Positions 24,430 through 37,510 of a stretch of 59,998 bases of DNA are shown piece by piece. Each line of letters opens with the position of its first letter. Position 1 is the stretch's first letter. The stretch comes from Branchiostoma floridae (lineage: Eukaryota; Chordata; Leptocardii; Amphioxiformes; Branchiostomatidae). The stretch covers positions 26,395,213 through 26,455,210 of the forward strand of contig NC_049979.1 of assembly GCF_000003815.2 (NCBI RefSeq), given 5' to 3'. The translations under genes were made by a program, and so were the position numbers. The notes beneath the pieces were generated by a model, which had not been told where the DNA came from, did not search any database, and worked only from the letters and a program-made list of their open reading frames with translations.

Positions 24430-25540
24430 ATATCATTATGACGTAAATAAGACGTCATTAATTGATTTTATTGGCTAAAACGGGGAATTCCAAAGATGCC
24501 TAAAGGTATCACACAAAAAGTTAACAATAAAGGTTATCAATATGTAAGTCTTCTAAGACTTCTGTTGTCAAACGCCATAAAATGACGTCATATATATTTT
24601 AGCTATCGCTTTTAATCCGCCATCTTGGATCATCAAATTTAAATGTCTTAAGATACGGATTTCTTAACATATAACCCTAAAATCCCTTGAGTCAGAAATT
24701 CAGTTTTCCAATATTATCTTTTGCAACTTACATGATACATGTACACAATTCTATACAACGTTCCGAAAAATACAGTTTTAAGAAATACAAATAACTGCCT
24801 TTCACTGTTTATATTCACAGATATTTTGTACTATTTACAAGTATAGTTGAATTTTTTTGACAGACAAAATGATGCGCACGTGGACTCCATAAGACACAAT
24901 TGATTCAACATGTCCTTTAGTAATTACGAGGGTGGATAAAAAAAGTGATGCAAATTCATTTTATGATGCAAAGTAATTTTTACAACAGCCTCATTTTTTT
25001 AATCGAATGAGTTGAAATTCGGCACAAAGGTATAGGCATATGTCCTCTTGAGGTTGAAATATCTAAATTTGCTGTTCAACATTTTATGAGTGATGAGTTG
25101 ATCTCAAGATGACCAAATACCCCAGGGACTTGGTCAGACGATCAGTTCCTCTAGATCTAGGCTTTTGAGGCCCTCCACTTCTAAGTCCTATAACTCTTGA
25201 ACGACGTGTTGTGTGGCCACCATATTTTTAAAAAACGATATAGAATAATATCTGACAAGTATAAGACGTTTAACGTTACTATGACGTAATATGACGTAAT
25301 TATAAAGTCATCAATTTGATTGTATTGGCCGGACCCATGAAAAAGGGTATTCTCAGAAAACTTACAAAAATGTAACAGCAAGTGCAGATAATAGACTGAT
25401 AATGTTTGTTACGACTTGTGTTGCCAATAGCAACATCAATGACGTCAAAATGACGTCATAAAATGAGGTCATGGGCATCTAAGATACCAGTTCGGATCCG
25501 CCATATTATATCCAACACCTTGAATTTTCAAAAATCTTTT
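24430..25540. repeat. Two related copies rich in TGACGTCA palindromes
   Basis: 24430-24650 and 25265-25510 share the order GACGTAAxT...CATxAATTxGATT...TATTGGC and end with TGACGTCA followed by CCGCCAT. The spacer contains TACGAGGGTGGATAAAAAAA (about 24928), resembling a mariner end whose partner I cannot find. The TGACGTCA octamers equal the CREB/ATF site, but here they travel with a repeat. Confidence 0.45.
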
Positions 25541-25582
25541 TTTTTGCAAGAAATAATCACAAAAGGCAAGTGAAATAGAGTG

Positions 25583-25987
25583 AGACCGCGTGGCGCAGCG
25601 GCAGTGTGTTTGGCTCAGGACCGAGAGGTCTCGGGATCACCGATCTTGTGCCCTTGGGAAAGCCACTTTACACAGCTTTCCTCACTTACTCAGGTGAACA
25701 TGAGTACCAAGCTTCGGCTTGGGCCGTCCCTCGGATAGGACGTTGAATGTAGGTCCCGTGTTTGGGGAGAGTCATACCCCAGGCACGTTACAGAACCCCA
25801 ACACGTGCGATGATGCGGTATGCGATGGTGCAAATCCTTCTGTCTTATTATAACAGTTGGTGATTCACCACAAATCACCCTGATCGAGGCCTGGCGAACT
25901 TCTGTCTCGTTTTCAGCTATTCGAAAGGGTATGTCACCACGTAAGGGGCGGTTTAACCCCGTCGTGCGACCGATAATGATGATGACT
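25583..25987 (+). repeat. tRNA-derived SINE, about 405 bp
   Basis: Head GCGTGGCGCAGCGGCAGTG, body CCCTTGGGAAAGCCACTTTA, and a 3' region ending GGGGCGGTTTAACCCCGTCG then a (GAT)n tail. The body matches the copies at 3084-3690 and 48215-48400. Confidence 0.65.
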
Positions 25988-26829
25988 AAAATTACATTTA
26001 GTTCAACATTTAGTAAGTAGAATAATTCATCATGTGGTGCATATGTAGAGAATGTAATCCCTCTCTTCTTACAACCTTTACATAAGATAATCATAAGGAG
26101 TGTCAGATATCTGTCGGATATCAATTGTTTGGTTGATATAAATTGCATATTCAAGGGAAATTAGAAGTTGCACGCGACATAAAGCTAAATCTTTCAAGTT
26201 GACCAGAAAAATACAACTCAGCTGCTGTAAATGCATTTTTGTACTTTTGCGGTGGCTAGGAAGGAAACGGCAGTTTTTGTCATGTTTGAATTTCACGGTT
26301 GAAACAGCTATAATGTACAGTAGAATTACAAACACAGAGTTGCAGTGTCTTCTTAGCTTGAAAATAAAACCACTGCCAACATTTCAAGATGTACAGTATA
26401 CTGAACTGGAATGGTGTATGGTTTTCAGAGATTTATTTCTCTTGGTTGTGTATTGGTGTGGCAGGTTCAGATTCAGCATTATTTCTGATTAGCTTGGCAT
26501 GTGATATTAAATATGAAATAAGAAAATACATATGAATTACGCCAGCAGTCACTTAATCCCTTGACAATAATACATAATTCATAATACATAAAGTTTAACA
26601 TGTAAAATACAATTTTTTAAATTTCAACAACGATCAGATAAAATCTAGTCATAATGAAAGTAACAATCATTACTGATTAACTTCAAAATATCTTCTTATC
26701 GCAAAGTTAACACACAGGCATGTAATTATACAGAAATGATCTAGAGTCATCCCAATTTGACAACATAGAAGACAAATAAACTGAAAAATATTGAATAGAC
26801 AATTATGACAACTGTCTTATAGTAGTTAA

Positions 26830-27080
26830 TAAATAAGTTTTCTAATACCCAATGCAGAAAACTGGTGTGTATAACCAGAAAACCGGTATAAATCGGAAAA
26901 TTGGCATACAATCTGAGAATTGGAATACAATCAGACGAAACTAATATACAATCAGAAAGAAAAAAGTAATATACAATCAGAAAATTATTCCACAATCAGA
27001 AAAAAAATACAATAAAACTGCTTTACAATCAGGAAACTGATATGCAGCCATAAAACTAACATGCTGTCAAAAAGGTAGAT
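26830..27080. repeat. Degenerate 20-bp-scale minisatellite
   Basis: Repeated variants of ACAATCAGAAAACTGGTAT in A-rich sequence downstream of lectin gene A. The homologous array downstream of gene B is at 37270-37510, so it predates the duplication. Confidence 0.6.
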
Positions 27081-27590
27081 GATTAGAATAACTGATAGAT
27101 AATTGATTACTTAGAAAACTGATGTGCAAAAAGAAAATCAAAATCCCTGCACAGCAGTTATGGGTTCTTTGCGCTAGTTTCCTACTCAACAAATTGTAAG
27201 CATATAAACGAGACCAGTATATTTGGATCATTCAACTAATTCTAGATTTCACTTTTTTGGCGACGCCTCAGGGGCGGAGCCGTTGGTACAATGCTGTCAT
27301 TGAGCTGCAAACTTTCAAAAAATTGCGTATTCCCTGTGGAATTCGTCCTTGGTAAGACATGGAGACCGGCCTTTACATATAGCAGACAGGAAGTCTAATC
27401 TTGGGGCATGGAGCAGCAGGTAGTGTGAGCACACTACATGTATTACATTTTCCATTACAGTTTGTCAAAGATATTTGAAATTATCTTTCATGATGATACT
27501 AAAGGTCAAAACGTCACTCTCTTCTAGTTAGTTTTACTGCGGATGGCCAGCGAGATGTTGTACAGTGGTGGTGAGGGTTCCGCCTGTCGC

Positions 27591-30500
27591 CTATGGACGT
27601 CCTGGAAAATATGAGCACAATAAGCAGGGATGGAGTGTAGTGTGGAATGATGTGATTTGACATGGGTCATAACGAGAGAAATGACGGTCTAATGTGGTTT
27701 GTCTGTTTGATGTGAAACCGAAAAGTTTCAGGAGATGCCTAAAGAGTACCTGAGACAGCCTGGCATATGAAGCGACACTTCCAGTCGCATTGATAGTCGT
27801 ACCACATGTCTTTCCTCAGTGCGGAGTAAAGAACGCAATCTTGGTCGCCACCCTGATCGTTTGGTTGACCCGGAGCCCAGGGGCTGTACGTCCCAAGTGC
27901 AGAACCATCCACCCACTCAAAGCTTCCCTCTTCGCGCTGATCGTGCAGGCCGAACCAGAAATCCCTGTCGCTCACGGTCTTGTACAAGGAGATGAGATAG
28001 GCGTTGGTCTCTGTGTCTCGTGGCATGGCGAGGGTGCCGCCATCTTGAAGACAGGTCGAAGTCGCTCCCTGGAAGGTCTCCCTCGTGTTGAAGGCTTTGT
28101 AGCAGTTTTCATGCCACATTGTGTAACCTTTAGGACATCCTGGAAAAATTGAAAGAAAAGACGTGGGAATGGGTTGGTGACATTGAAAATGATCAAAAAT
28201 TCCATCACTAATAAATCATTACATTTGCATCATGAGAAATTATATATATCCCCCCTAATAAATTGTGTCGCTACATTTCTTGTATATATATACATACAGC
28301 CAGTCAGTCTTAACAGACTGGGGCAATTACTAAGCAACATGTCATATATGTACCATCTAAGCTGTTGGAGACATGAATGTAAATAAACTGTGTTAATGGC
28401 ACAATGTCCAGTAACTCTTCAGTATGCTCTGAAAGCAGTTGACAGCAGACGAAAGTTTGGTGTGGACATTGAACACAGAGTTAAATGCAAATAACACAGG
28501 TTAATATCATCCTGCAGACAAAAGAATACATCAGAAATATGATGCTATGTATAATGATAGTGTCCCAAATTTTACTTCTTTCATTATTATGATGGCGAAG
28601 TGTCTTACTCATGTCGTGAAGACGCTGCTCTAATGCGGCGGTTCGGCTGCGCTCTTTGTCCAGATCACGCTTCAAGGCGTCAACAGTGGTGGATATGTCT
28701 TCTTGGTTGCGATTCAAGGCGTCAACAGTGATGGACAATAGGCGTATGTCGTCTTTGTCGCACTTCAAGGCGTCATAAGTGGTGGGTATGTCGTCTTGGT
28801 TGCGCTTCAAGGCGTCAACAGTGGTGGAAAGTTGGCGTAGGTCATATTGGTTGCGCTTCAAGGCGTCAGAATTAGTAGACATGTCGTCTTGGTTGCGCTT
28901 CAAGGCGTCAACATTGGCGGACATGTCGTCTTGGTTGCGCTTTAAGGCTTCAACAGTGATGGACAGTCGGTGTATGTCGTCTTGGTCGCGCTTCAAGGCG
29001 TCAACTGTGGTGGACATGTCGTCTTGGTTGCGCTTCAAGGCATCAACAGTAGTGGACAGCTGGCGTATGTCGTCTTGGTCACGCTTCAGGCCGTCAACAG
29101 TGGTGGACATGTCGTCTTGGTCGCGCTTCAAGGTGTCAACTGTGATGGACATGTCATCTTGGTTACGCTTCAAGGCGTCAACAGTGGTGGACAGTTGGCG
29201 TGTGTCGTCTTGTTCGCGCTTTAGGGCATCAACAGTGGTGGACAGTTGGTGCATGTCGTCTTGGGTGCGCTTCAAGACGTCAACAGTGGCGGACATATTC
29301 TCTTGATCGCGCTTCAAGACGTCAACAGTGGTGGGCATGTTCTCTTGGTCGTGCTTCAAGGCGTTAACAGTGGGTGACAGTTGACGCATGTCCTCTTGGT
29401 AGAGCTTCATGGCGTCAACAGTGGTGGACATGTCGTCTTGGTTGCGCTTCAAGGCGTCGACAGTTGTGAAGAGTTGGCGCATGTCGTCATGATCGCGCTT
29501 TACGGCTTCAATAGTGGTCGACAGTTGAGTTATTTCCTAAAGACGAAAGTCAGAGTAACAATCTTAAGAAGAAAACATGAGGTGAAACAGCAATGTCTTC
29601 TGTCTAGGTAGTCCCTTTAAAAGAACAACAGAAACACCAAAAGGATGCAGAAACAACAAAAGATGTTTGAAGAAAGCTTTGTGATACAATAGTATATACC
29701 TCTTTATTGATGAACGTCAGAGGAGCCAGTCCCACAGAGATCAGACTAAGCAGCACAGCAATGCCGGCCGCCATTCCGCTACGATGGGAGCGGATGAAGC
29801 CACAGAAGGCACCAACCACGCTTGATCCACCCGTATACGTGCGGTCTATTAGAAAGCAAGAGCTTTTAAAACAGTGAATGTTTTTTGATTAGAAATTCCC
29901 AACACAAAAGTTAGATTTACCCAAAATTTTCACTGTTCAACTCCAGTCTTTGTCGAGGAATGACAAAGATTGACAAAGCTAGAAGGGGTTATATATAAAT
30001 TGAAAATTGAAGTCACACGTTTGAAAATACAGACCAAATTTGATCCATAGTAGATAAATCGGGAACATCAATGAAAAGAATAGATTAGTGACAGAGACCA
30101 CTGGTAGCTTGGAAAGAATTTTGTATAACATATGAATAGCTGAACGATCTTGCAGATGTTAGAATTACGATTTCTTACTTCTAAATTCCAAATATTTCTA
30201 CGGTCACATTTGACGCCTTTACATTAAACACGGAGTAATCAATTAGAATCAATATTGATATTTTACAATTCAAGATTACGTCGATGTATTGTTGCTTAAG
30301 AAATCAGATTTTTCTGTATTCCAGTTGATTTAGTATCATGGCGTGAGGTATTGGCACAGTCACATACGTCGTAGGCTGTCGTACGATTTTCATGTCGTAT
30401 ACTTAAACAGTCTATACATGACAAAATCAACTGACGACAAGGATCAAAGACAGCCTTTCCTCCAAGAAAACAGCTGGATTGTCTATAAGGAAAGCAATCA

Positions 30501-33095
30501 GTTTTTGACTGTACGTAAAGCTTACAAGGACTTAAACCGGACCCAACAAGATAAAGACAAAAGAGAAACAGGACAAAACAACAGGATTACAAAGTTTTAC
30601 CTGCTCTGAAGACATGTAAAGGGTTGGGTATACTCTGAGCGGCGTTCGTGATTGACCACCAATGAGTCTGCGGCTGCTGCACGGGTGCACTTGTAGCGCC
30701 TGGAGGAAATCACAAAATCAAGTGCACATACTTCATACAGTAAAGATATAAAAGCGAGACAAGAAAAAGGTACCGTAAGCAGACTTGAAAAATTCTACCT
30801 TCTCTGGAGGCGTACATAGGGTTGGGTACTCTCGCAGCGGCGTCGGCACGTGCCTGCCAATCAGTCTGCGGACGATAGAAGGCTTTGGGCGTGGTGCCTG
30901 GAGAAAAATTACAAAATCGAAATGGCACCGAAAGTATGTATTAGCAGCAGCAACAGCCACTTAAAGCCCCGGTCACAAAGCGCGTACGATTTCTTGCGTT
31001 GGAGTATTCCGCATATCGTACGATGAGCGCAATGAATCGCAGCTAAATCGGAAGCAAAATCAGTCATCGCAGAGCATCGGATGATGTTCAAAATTTGTCC
31101 AGCGCTAGCGTCGTACGATTTGCCACTTGTGCCTCTTCTGAATAGCCGCCTGAACGCTTTTGCGCTTCTTTAACGAACCAAATGTGGACGCAGCTGTTGA
31201 ATACCTTCCTATAATGTCTTTCACTGTAAATGAATTAAAAGAGACCATGACAACATGAGTATTGCAAGCAAATGTTCAAATCAAGCACAATTACTGGTAT
31301 GGTTATCTCGGCCTGCTTGCCGGCTCTACGAGTCAGGCTTTTTCGAAGTATTATGATATACTATCAACAAAAATTCCATCATACAAAAATTATATCATAA
31401 GCATTATACCATATATATTTCAGACTCATAGAGCCAGCCTTTCTGTTTGAGTTATCCCCATAGTTATTATGATAATGGTAAACTGACCCAAGACCGACGA
31501 GAGCTGAGATTTGATCTAATTATAAACTCCAAGCGATCAACCAATTGTCTGCATCACCTGTGCGTGATACTGAATCTTTGGTTGCTACTGTGGCAGTTGC
31601 GACTGAAATAGTTTTCTTTTTCGTCAACATCGACAATATCAGGGAAAACTAAAACCATCACAGCATGCTAAAAAGTTATGAACCTTTAACGTTATTAGTA
31701 GAAAAAAATGACCGTAATGAAGTCTGGTATGGGGGCAATAAAAATCGAACGATGATGGAGAAACTTTGAACATGTTCAAAATCCATTTCAGCTCTATTTT
31801 TCGTTCTTGTTCTTGTTATGATACTGGGCAACACCCCTAGTTTGTTGGGGCAAACCACCCAGGGCGTAGTGCTGTTGTGTTATTGGCTGTTCCTTAGATG
31901 TTGTAATACCTCTTCCTTAAGTTAAACTTAACGGGGTTAGTTTGAAGGCTGGTAGAGTATGGTAAAGTATTCCAATCGGTAGCAGTTCTTGGGAAAAATG
32001 AATATTTGAGGCAGTCTTTATTAGCCTTAATGGGTTTATAATGGGTTCGTCATAGGACGCTCCCCGATTTACTCTGATTTACTGCGATTGACGCAGGCAC
32101 GCTCTTATGACCCCATCGTACGATGCACTACGCGCTTTGTGATTACGGCTTTATATATTTAAACTATTGCTTCCGATTTTCCTCCGACGCACTGCGCTTA
32201 TACCGCGCATCGCAAGGAATCGCAAGGAATCGTACGCGCTTTGTGACCATGTTATGAAATCAAAATAAAACATTATCTTTACAAACATATAGTCAACTAT
32301 GATTATAGTAACATTTCATTAACATGTACAAATGCGTCTATGGCAATTTGACATCTTTCTCCTGTTCAAGTACATTACTCCATCCGAAACCATTCTTCAA
32401 GCTCGAATCTTTGTGGCATGATAATCCTACTATGACTGATGATGATATAAATGCAGTGCCCAGTTGGGAAAACCAACTTGAAGTTTCTTGGAAACATACT
32501 TTTGAGAGGAAGACGTTTTTTCTTAATGTTATGGAAATTGCTGATATTATTGGAAAAATATTATATTTTGCGGCTTGCCAAAAGCACATTTTATCTTGAG
32601 CATCGATGTTAGGTTCCGAAATGTGTGATGTTTTCATCCAAGCGCACCTACATGTACTCTTCTCGATAGGTTTTTTTGACTCTTTCACGTGCAGAGGTTT
32701 GACGACCAGAGGACGTACTTAACGTCTAATGCTCCCCATGCATAGGGCTTTACTTTACAATCCGAAATGTCGGATGCAACCCCACATTACACCAAGCCCC
32801 AAGCAGGATTTGCACTTGATCCATTTGTCGAGGTAGTTGGATCACTTATACCAATTGAAAAATATCGCCATAAAAATGCATCTTTCAAGCTTCACACCTC
32901 ATTCAAATGCTCTTTAAAACGGTAGAAAGAAAATACGTTCTTCACCATAAGACAATTTGAATCTTTGAAGTGTCATTCCATATATTTTTGAAACACAAAC
33001 CCGTTCGGCTTCTGATATGTGTAGAGTAAATATATTTTCAAAAAACATATTTTACCTGTGTCACCAGTTTGGGGCTGCTGTTGACCCCCCGGCAT
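27591..33095 (-). CDS. Type II membrane C-type lectin with repeat coiled-coil stalk (gene A)
   Basis: Exons in coding order: 33056-33095, 30799-30897, 30601-30699, 29700-29845, 28609-29536, 27750-28139, 27591-27601. All have GT-AG borders, and phases 1,1,1,0,1,1 give 570 residues ending GRP-stop. Layout: cytosolic tail 1-103 made of MPGGQQQP and two related 33-residue exons, the first with an NPMY (NPxY-type) sorting motif; one TM at about 104-125 (MAAGIAVLLSLISVGL); coiled-coil stalk 129-437 of nineteen 14- or 17-residue repeats; C-type lectin domain about 439-567. The domain has the six cysteines of long-form CTLDs, WFGLHD and a QPN sugar-site tripeptide. The usual WND is WYD and an extra cysteine (DWKC) lies near the end, so calcium-dependent sugar binding may be altered. 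It is predicted to be an oligomeric surface receptor, perhaps of innate immunity (inference). Confidence 0.9.
28609..29536 (-). repeat. Coding minisatellite, stalk exon of lectin A (42/51-bp units)
   Basis: The whole exon is tandem repeats: nine 17-residue units (type DIRQLSTTVDALKRNQD) and ten 14-residue units (type DMSTTVDALKRNQD), plus a 16-residue end (KERSRTAALEQRL...). The sum, 9x17 + 10x14 + 16 = 309 codons, equals the exon length. V/L/M spacing gives two heptads per 14-mer. Confidence 0.9.
30971..32248. mobile_element. 1.28-kb DNA element with 21-bp perfect TIRs
   Basis: The left end starts GGTCACAAAGCGCGTACGAT and the right end is its exact reverse complement (30971-30991, 32228-32248). 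Several subterminal CGTACGAT copies in both orientations suggest transposase-binding sites. It is inserted in intron 1 of lectin A and absent at the same place in lectin B, so it arrived after the duplication. No transposase frame was seen. Confidence 0.8.
32362..32960. other. Gene-A-specific insertion of unknown nature
   Basis: The intron sequence matches gene B up to about 32362 and again from about 32990. Between lies material absent from B, including an open frame at 32324-32599 that I do not recognise. No TIRs were identified. Confidence 0.35.
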
Positions 33096-33475
33096 GGTGT
33101 GAATTGTCAGGTTTCTGCACAGCGAAAAAACCCCACCCTATCTCAGGCGGGGTCCGAAATACAATGCAAAATATGAAGAAATCGGAAACCAAAGATGAAA
33201 GAAAATCATATTGAGTGGGTGGCAAACAGCTCACGCTTTTTTTCTCAGTCGAGACAAATCAAATACACACGAAATCTTTTTCTTTGCTTGTTACACTTTG
33301 AAAGAGAGGTATCGAAAGCAACATTCAAAGACTTCCTGATCTTTCCTTCGGAAAACTATCAGATATATTGCATGCATCTATGCACACATAGGAGAAAAAC
33401 AATTTCCATTCTTTTATTCTTCGTTTATTATTTTTCGTGTTCGTCACACAGCTTTTAGTCCGTCAACACACGTCA
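33096..33475 (-). promoter_or_regulatory. Upstream region conserved between the two lectin genes (A)
   Basis: About 380 bp upstream of the gene A start matches 42261-42655 upstream of gene B closely, including the blocks CCTGAGATAGGGTG and CAATATGATTTTCTTTCATC (minus-strand reading). Similarity stops abruptly near 33475/42655, the duplication edge. No TATA box is obvious. The promoter role is inferred from position. Confidence 0.5.
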
Positions 33476-33659
33476 TGTTTTTGCATTAACACATAAATTT
33501 ATGGGTTTTCTATAACTGCGGTCTTAACCCAAGTGGCAGACCCCATCTTTGTGCAGCAGTATTTGTATTACAATGTTTTACAAAAGGTATGATTTTTAAG
33601 AATAATGTTAAATCTTTTTTACTCATGGATCAAAAACGTAGCCTAGCAATCTTTGTTAG

Positions 33660-35445
33660 AAGTGCAAGTACAAGATTTACAAGCAAGTACAAGATCTGCT
33701 TGTGAGTTTCATACATTCCCATAACCCAACAAAGGCTCGGTCACCAAAAAAGACCCTGTCACCCAGTAAATTAAAGAAGAAAGAAGTAAGCAACATTTCC
33801 TTGGCACTGAATAGTCTAGGGCGTCTCAATGAAAAGTGGCGATTATTCAGCTCAAACTATTCAGTACATGTATCAAACATATTATATGGTTGTGAGATTT
33901 GGGGCAGATTATTCAGATGACAATTCCCCAGCAGAAATTACACAGAACCGCTTTTGCAAAAGTTTTCGGCGTACATGGAAATTCAAGTAACATAGGTAGT
34001 AGAGAATGCAGAGCTCGAAATAGACTTAGATACATCCATACGTTAAGTACGAGGGGCGTTCAATAAGTAGTAACTCTGACCCACTTCCAGTTGTCTGATC
34101 TAAATGAAATTTTGTATGTGTAATGATTCATATCTCTATAGTTTATGTTGCAAAAAAGAGCTCTGAACTAATTGTGGTTTCTGATTTACTGGTGTTTGAA
34201 CTGAGTCAGGTGTGAAATGGACCAGGGGTGAAATGGAGCCAGTTGAGTGTCGCGCAGTGATCCGGTTTTTGTATTTGAAAGGGCGCACACCAAAGGAGAC
34301 TTTTGATGAAATGAAAGAAACTTATGGTGATGATGCCCCATCATATGACCTTGTAAAACGCTGGCATTCTGAATTCAAACATGGCCGGAAGTCTATGGAA
34401 ACAGCTCCCAGACCTGGTCGTTCCTCTTCTGCCATTGATGAGGCATCTGTTGGAGGACCAACCTGGGGTGTCCTACAAGAACGGTGTCCAGAGCTGCATC
34501 AAACGATGGGAGAAATGCATAACTCTGTGTGGTTCTTATGAAGAGAAAGACTAATAACTGTGCCAAGTTTCATTAATCTCCTGCTATGGGAAATGAGTCA
34601 GAGTTATTACTTATTGAACGCCCCTCGTATTGGCTACGCCTCAAACAGTTGGACTTCTCAACACATCCATTACAAGTAGACGCTTTCCTGGTACTCTGTC
34701 AGCAATATATACCGACTAACGACCGTAAGAAATGCCGGTCACAACATGTAAAGGATATCCTAGACGATACCGTTTTTTTTCTATGGTACTCTATGAATTC
34801 TCTCACGATTAGACAACAAGCATATAACTTTGTTAAGAAAGAGACATTTTCTCAGAGACTGTCTACAGCCTGTATGATATTGGTAAGTTAATTTTTTTTC
34901 AAGAAACTTAAGTAGGGATACTCAATGGAAAATTATCTAACCTTACTAGATAAATTTGAGGTGAGACCGACAATGTGCAAACTTAGAATTAGCGCCCACC
35001 CCCTTGAAATTGAGAAATTGCGGTACAAAAAGCTACATGTGGACGAGAGAACCTGTAACAATTGCATTGCAAAACCGGTGGTAGACTAAATACATTTTAT
35101 TTCTAACTGCCTCTCTAACAACCAGGAAAGAAAGGAGTTATTTGAAGAGGCCTGCAAAACCCACAAAAATTTCCAAACGTTTACTGACGAAAACAAAACT
35201 AGAACGTCACATAACCCACTCATTATAGACACTTCGTCTTCCACTGCTTCCAGAAAAGAAGTCCAACCCAAAAAAATTAGATCGTAGCTCTCAGCAGTCC
35301 ATATTATTGCTGGAATAGTCACTTGTTTCCACTTGTAACCATTGTTATCTAGACCAAAGTCTTTCATTTTATTTATGTTAACAATGTATTCTGTATATCC
35401 CCTGTTGCAATTAGCCCTCGGGCAAGAATTTTAAAATAAACTTTC
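33660..35445 (+). mobile_element. LINE 3' fragment interrupted by a mariner
   Basis: Reading frames include YSVHVSNILYGCEIWG (reverse-transcriptase C-terminal region, near 33870) and CKLRISAHPLEIEKLRYKK (near 34980), with internal stops. The end carries TTGCAATTAGCCCTCGGGCA (about 35404) and a (CATT)n tail. A 578-bp mariner splits it at 34050-34627. Confidence 0.65.
34050..34627 (+). mobile_element. Deleted mariner transposon
   Basis: TIRs start CGAGGGGCGTTCAATAAGTA, about 30 bp with few mismatches, flanked by TA duplications (34048-34049, 34628-34629). The frame from 34212 encodes a mariner transposase N-terminus (MEPVECRAVIRFLYLKGRTP...KRWHSEFKHGR, ...PRPGRSS), a paired-type helix-turn-helix region. 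The DDD catalytic part is missing, so the copy is non-autonomous. Confidence 0.9.
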
Positions 35446-35449
35446 ATTC

Positions 35450-36460
35450 ATTCATAGTCCCAAAATGGCTGTTGTAGATCTTACAGTTTGAGTTTCTAGG
35501 CTTGTCTACAATTGATCAAATAAAATGAAGCAAAACAAACATGGAAAGGGTTTTATAACTAATATTTCCATGCGAAAACAAAAAGAGGTACCATTTCCCA
35601 AACAAATCAGTCAAAATCGAGGAATGATTTGTTGTAAAAAGGTTGTGTATCCCTTGCTGACACCTTTTTCTCTGTTACAGGGGTAAACTAGTATTCATAC
35701 GAATTTTTGGAAGGTGCGAAGCTGAACCGCAGTGATGGCTGGGAGCTGCCCAAGTCCTACTTACCCCTACTCCGTAAGGAGGCCGGGGTGAGGGGCAGAA
35801 GATCCACGCAAGTTTTGACCTAGTTCTCGCAACTCTCGCGAGAACTGGGTCACTCCGTGATCAAGATGGACTGATAGCCATCGAAAATTTGGAGGTACGT
35901 GTGTTCACCTTTGAAAATAGTCACTGATTGATGAAAAATTGTATTAACTGTATACATACGTGACTAATGAATCTTTTCAACGAATTTTACAGAATTGATA
36001 CGATTTACAATACGGATTTTACGGAATTTATGCAATGTTATTGTTTAGTAAGAATTATATGTATTCTGAACAAACTTGTATTGATTACCTAAATAACTGC
36101 TAACTTCGCTAAGCTTGACTGCATCATTAGTGAATTAGCATGAGTGAGTAGAGCCGAAGAAGGGGCATGTTTTTTTTATAATACAACAATAATTGATAAC
36201 AATAATATTTGCTAATGGAATACAAAGCTAGTGTGCACCTTAGGCTTCTTGTATGGATTTCCGAACGGTTTGAGGGTAACCAGCAGCTTGAGATGGGAGA
36301 ACTATTGGAGAGATTTTGCGAACCTGAGGCTAACTTTAAGGTTTTTCCTACTTAGCATAAAAGTTCACCAGTGTTGGTAGAATACATTATAGAAAAAATT
36401 GCTAACACTTTACTTCCAACACTAGATTTAACTATAGGGACATACCCTCTAAATTTTCGG
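35450..36460. other. Non-coding stretch between retroelement fragments
   Basis: A/T-rich sequence with short unconserved frames. Nothing recognisable on either strand. Confidence 0.5.
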
Positions 36461-36679
36461 TCAAACTCCGTCGACCTTGTTCGAAGAATGACCCTTTCTA
36501 TCTCCAGCAGTGACTTCAGGAACACACCACTTTCGCAGGAGGGGGTCATAAGTATCAGAAAGTCTATGTCGCCCCCCGTCTCTGTTCAGTGTGGGCCGGT
36601 GGGCTCTAATGTACACTGCCTCCTTCACTCCTCGCGCGAAGAGATCCTGTTCTGAGTCTAGGATTTTGACTTTGTCCAA
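36461..36679 (-). mobile_element. Penelope-like element C-terminal fragment
   Basis: The minus-strand frame reads [37 protein letters not shown] and YDPLL, homologous to the fragment at 635-763 but retaining about 25 more upstream residues. It is 5'-truncated, with no GIY-YIG core visible. Confidence 0.7.
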
Positions 36680-37269
36680 AGAATTGGAATGTCCCGTATA
36701 CCGCCTGAAATATCCTGTTTTCCATGGAGGAGAGACATGAATATGTTAGGGCTAACGAATTGCTGATGCCTAAATAATTATTAATCACAAAATATCTCGT
36801 AAACACAACATTAACACACCAACGACATGAATTGTGTTTTTTCTCTCTGTGTGTTTTTATTCTTGACAATGAAAGGGTGAAATGTGAAGATATATAGATA
36901 TATAGATATAGATATAAGGTATATTATTTGCTGCAACATACAAAAAGAATTTCCATCCAAGAACAAAAGATCAGGACAGGAAACAAAAAAACCATTGACA
37001 CTAAAATGTTGAACAAACAGATTTCTATAGCAGTAAACAGGAATTGATATCATTTCAGTCTACATTTCCTCCAAGCTGACTAGGTGTTCTCTTTCTGATG
37101 GTTAAAATATCTTCTTCTCGCAAAGTTAACACAGCGACATGTAAATATAATTGTACAGACATATTTTTGAGTCATTCCAATTAGACAGCATAGAATACAA
37201 ATGCACTGATGTTATGAAAGAAAATACTATTGAATAGATGATTATGACAACTGTCTTATAGTAGGTAAT

Positions 37270-37510
37270 AAATATGTTTTCTAATGATACAAAATACACA
37301 AAACTGGTGTACAACCAAAAAAACGGTATACAATCGAAAAACCGGCATACAGTCTGGGAATTGGTATACAATCAGACGAAAATAATATAAAATCAAAAAA
37401 GAACAAACGAATATACAAACAGAAAATGATTCCACAATCAGCAAAAAAACTTAAATTTAACCAAAGAACTGGTTTACAATCAGGAAACTGGTATGCAGCC
37501 ATAAAAATTG
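37270..37510. repeat. Degenerate minisatellite, gene B counterpart
   Basis: Same repeat type and flanks as 26830-27080, with different unit number and substitutions. Confidence 0.55.

Noticed and set aside
28779-29306. Plus-strand open frame of 175 codons and similar frames at 39300-39942
   Set aside because: Antisense shadows of the lectin stalk repeats; regular 42/51-bp units keep all frames open. The minus strand has the splice sites and the heptad pattern.
28609-29536. Regular repeats that could be mistaken for a CRISPR array
   Set aside because: Units are contiguous without unique spacers, translate to a coiled coil, and sit in a spliced eukaryotic gene.
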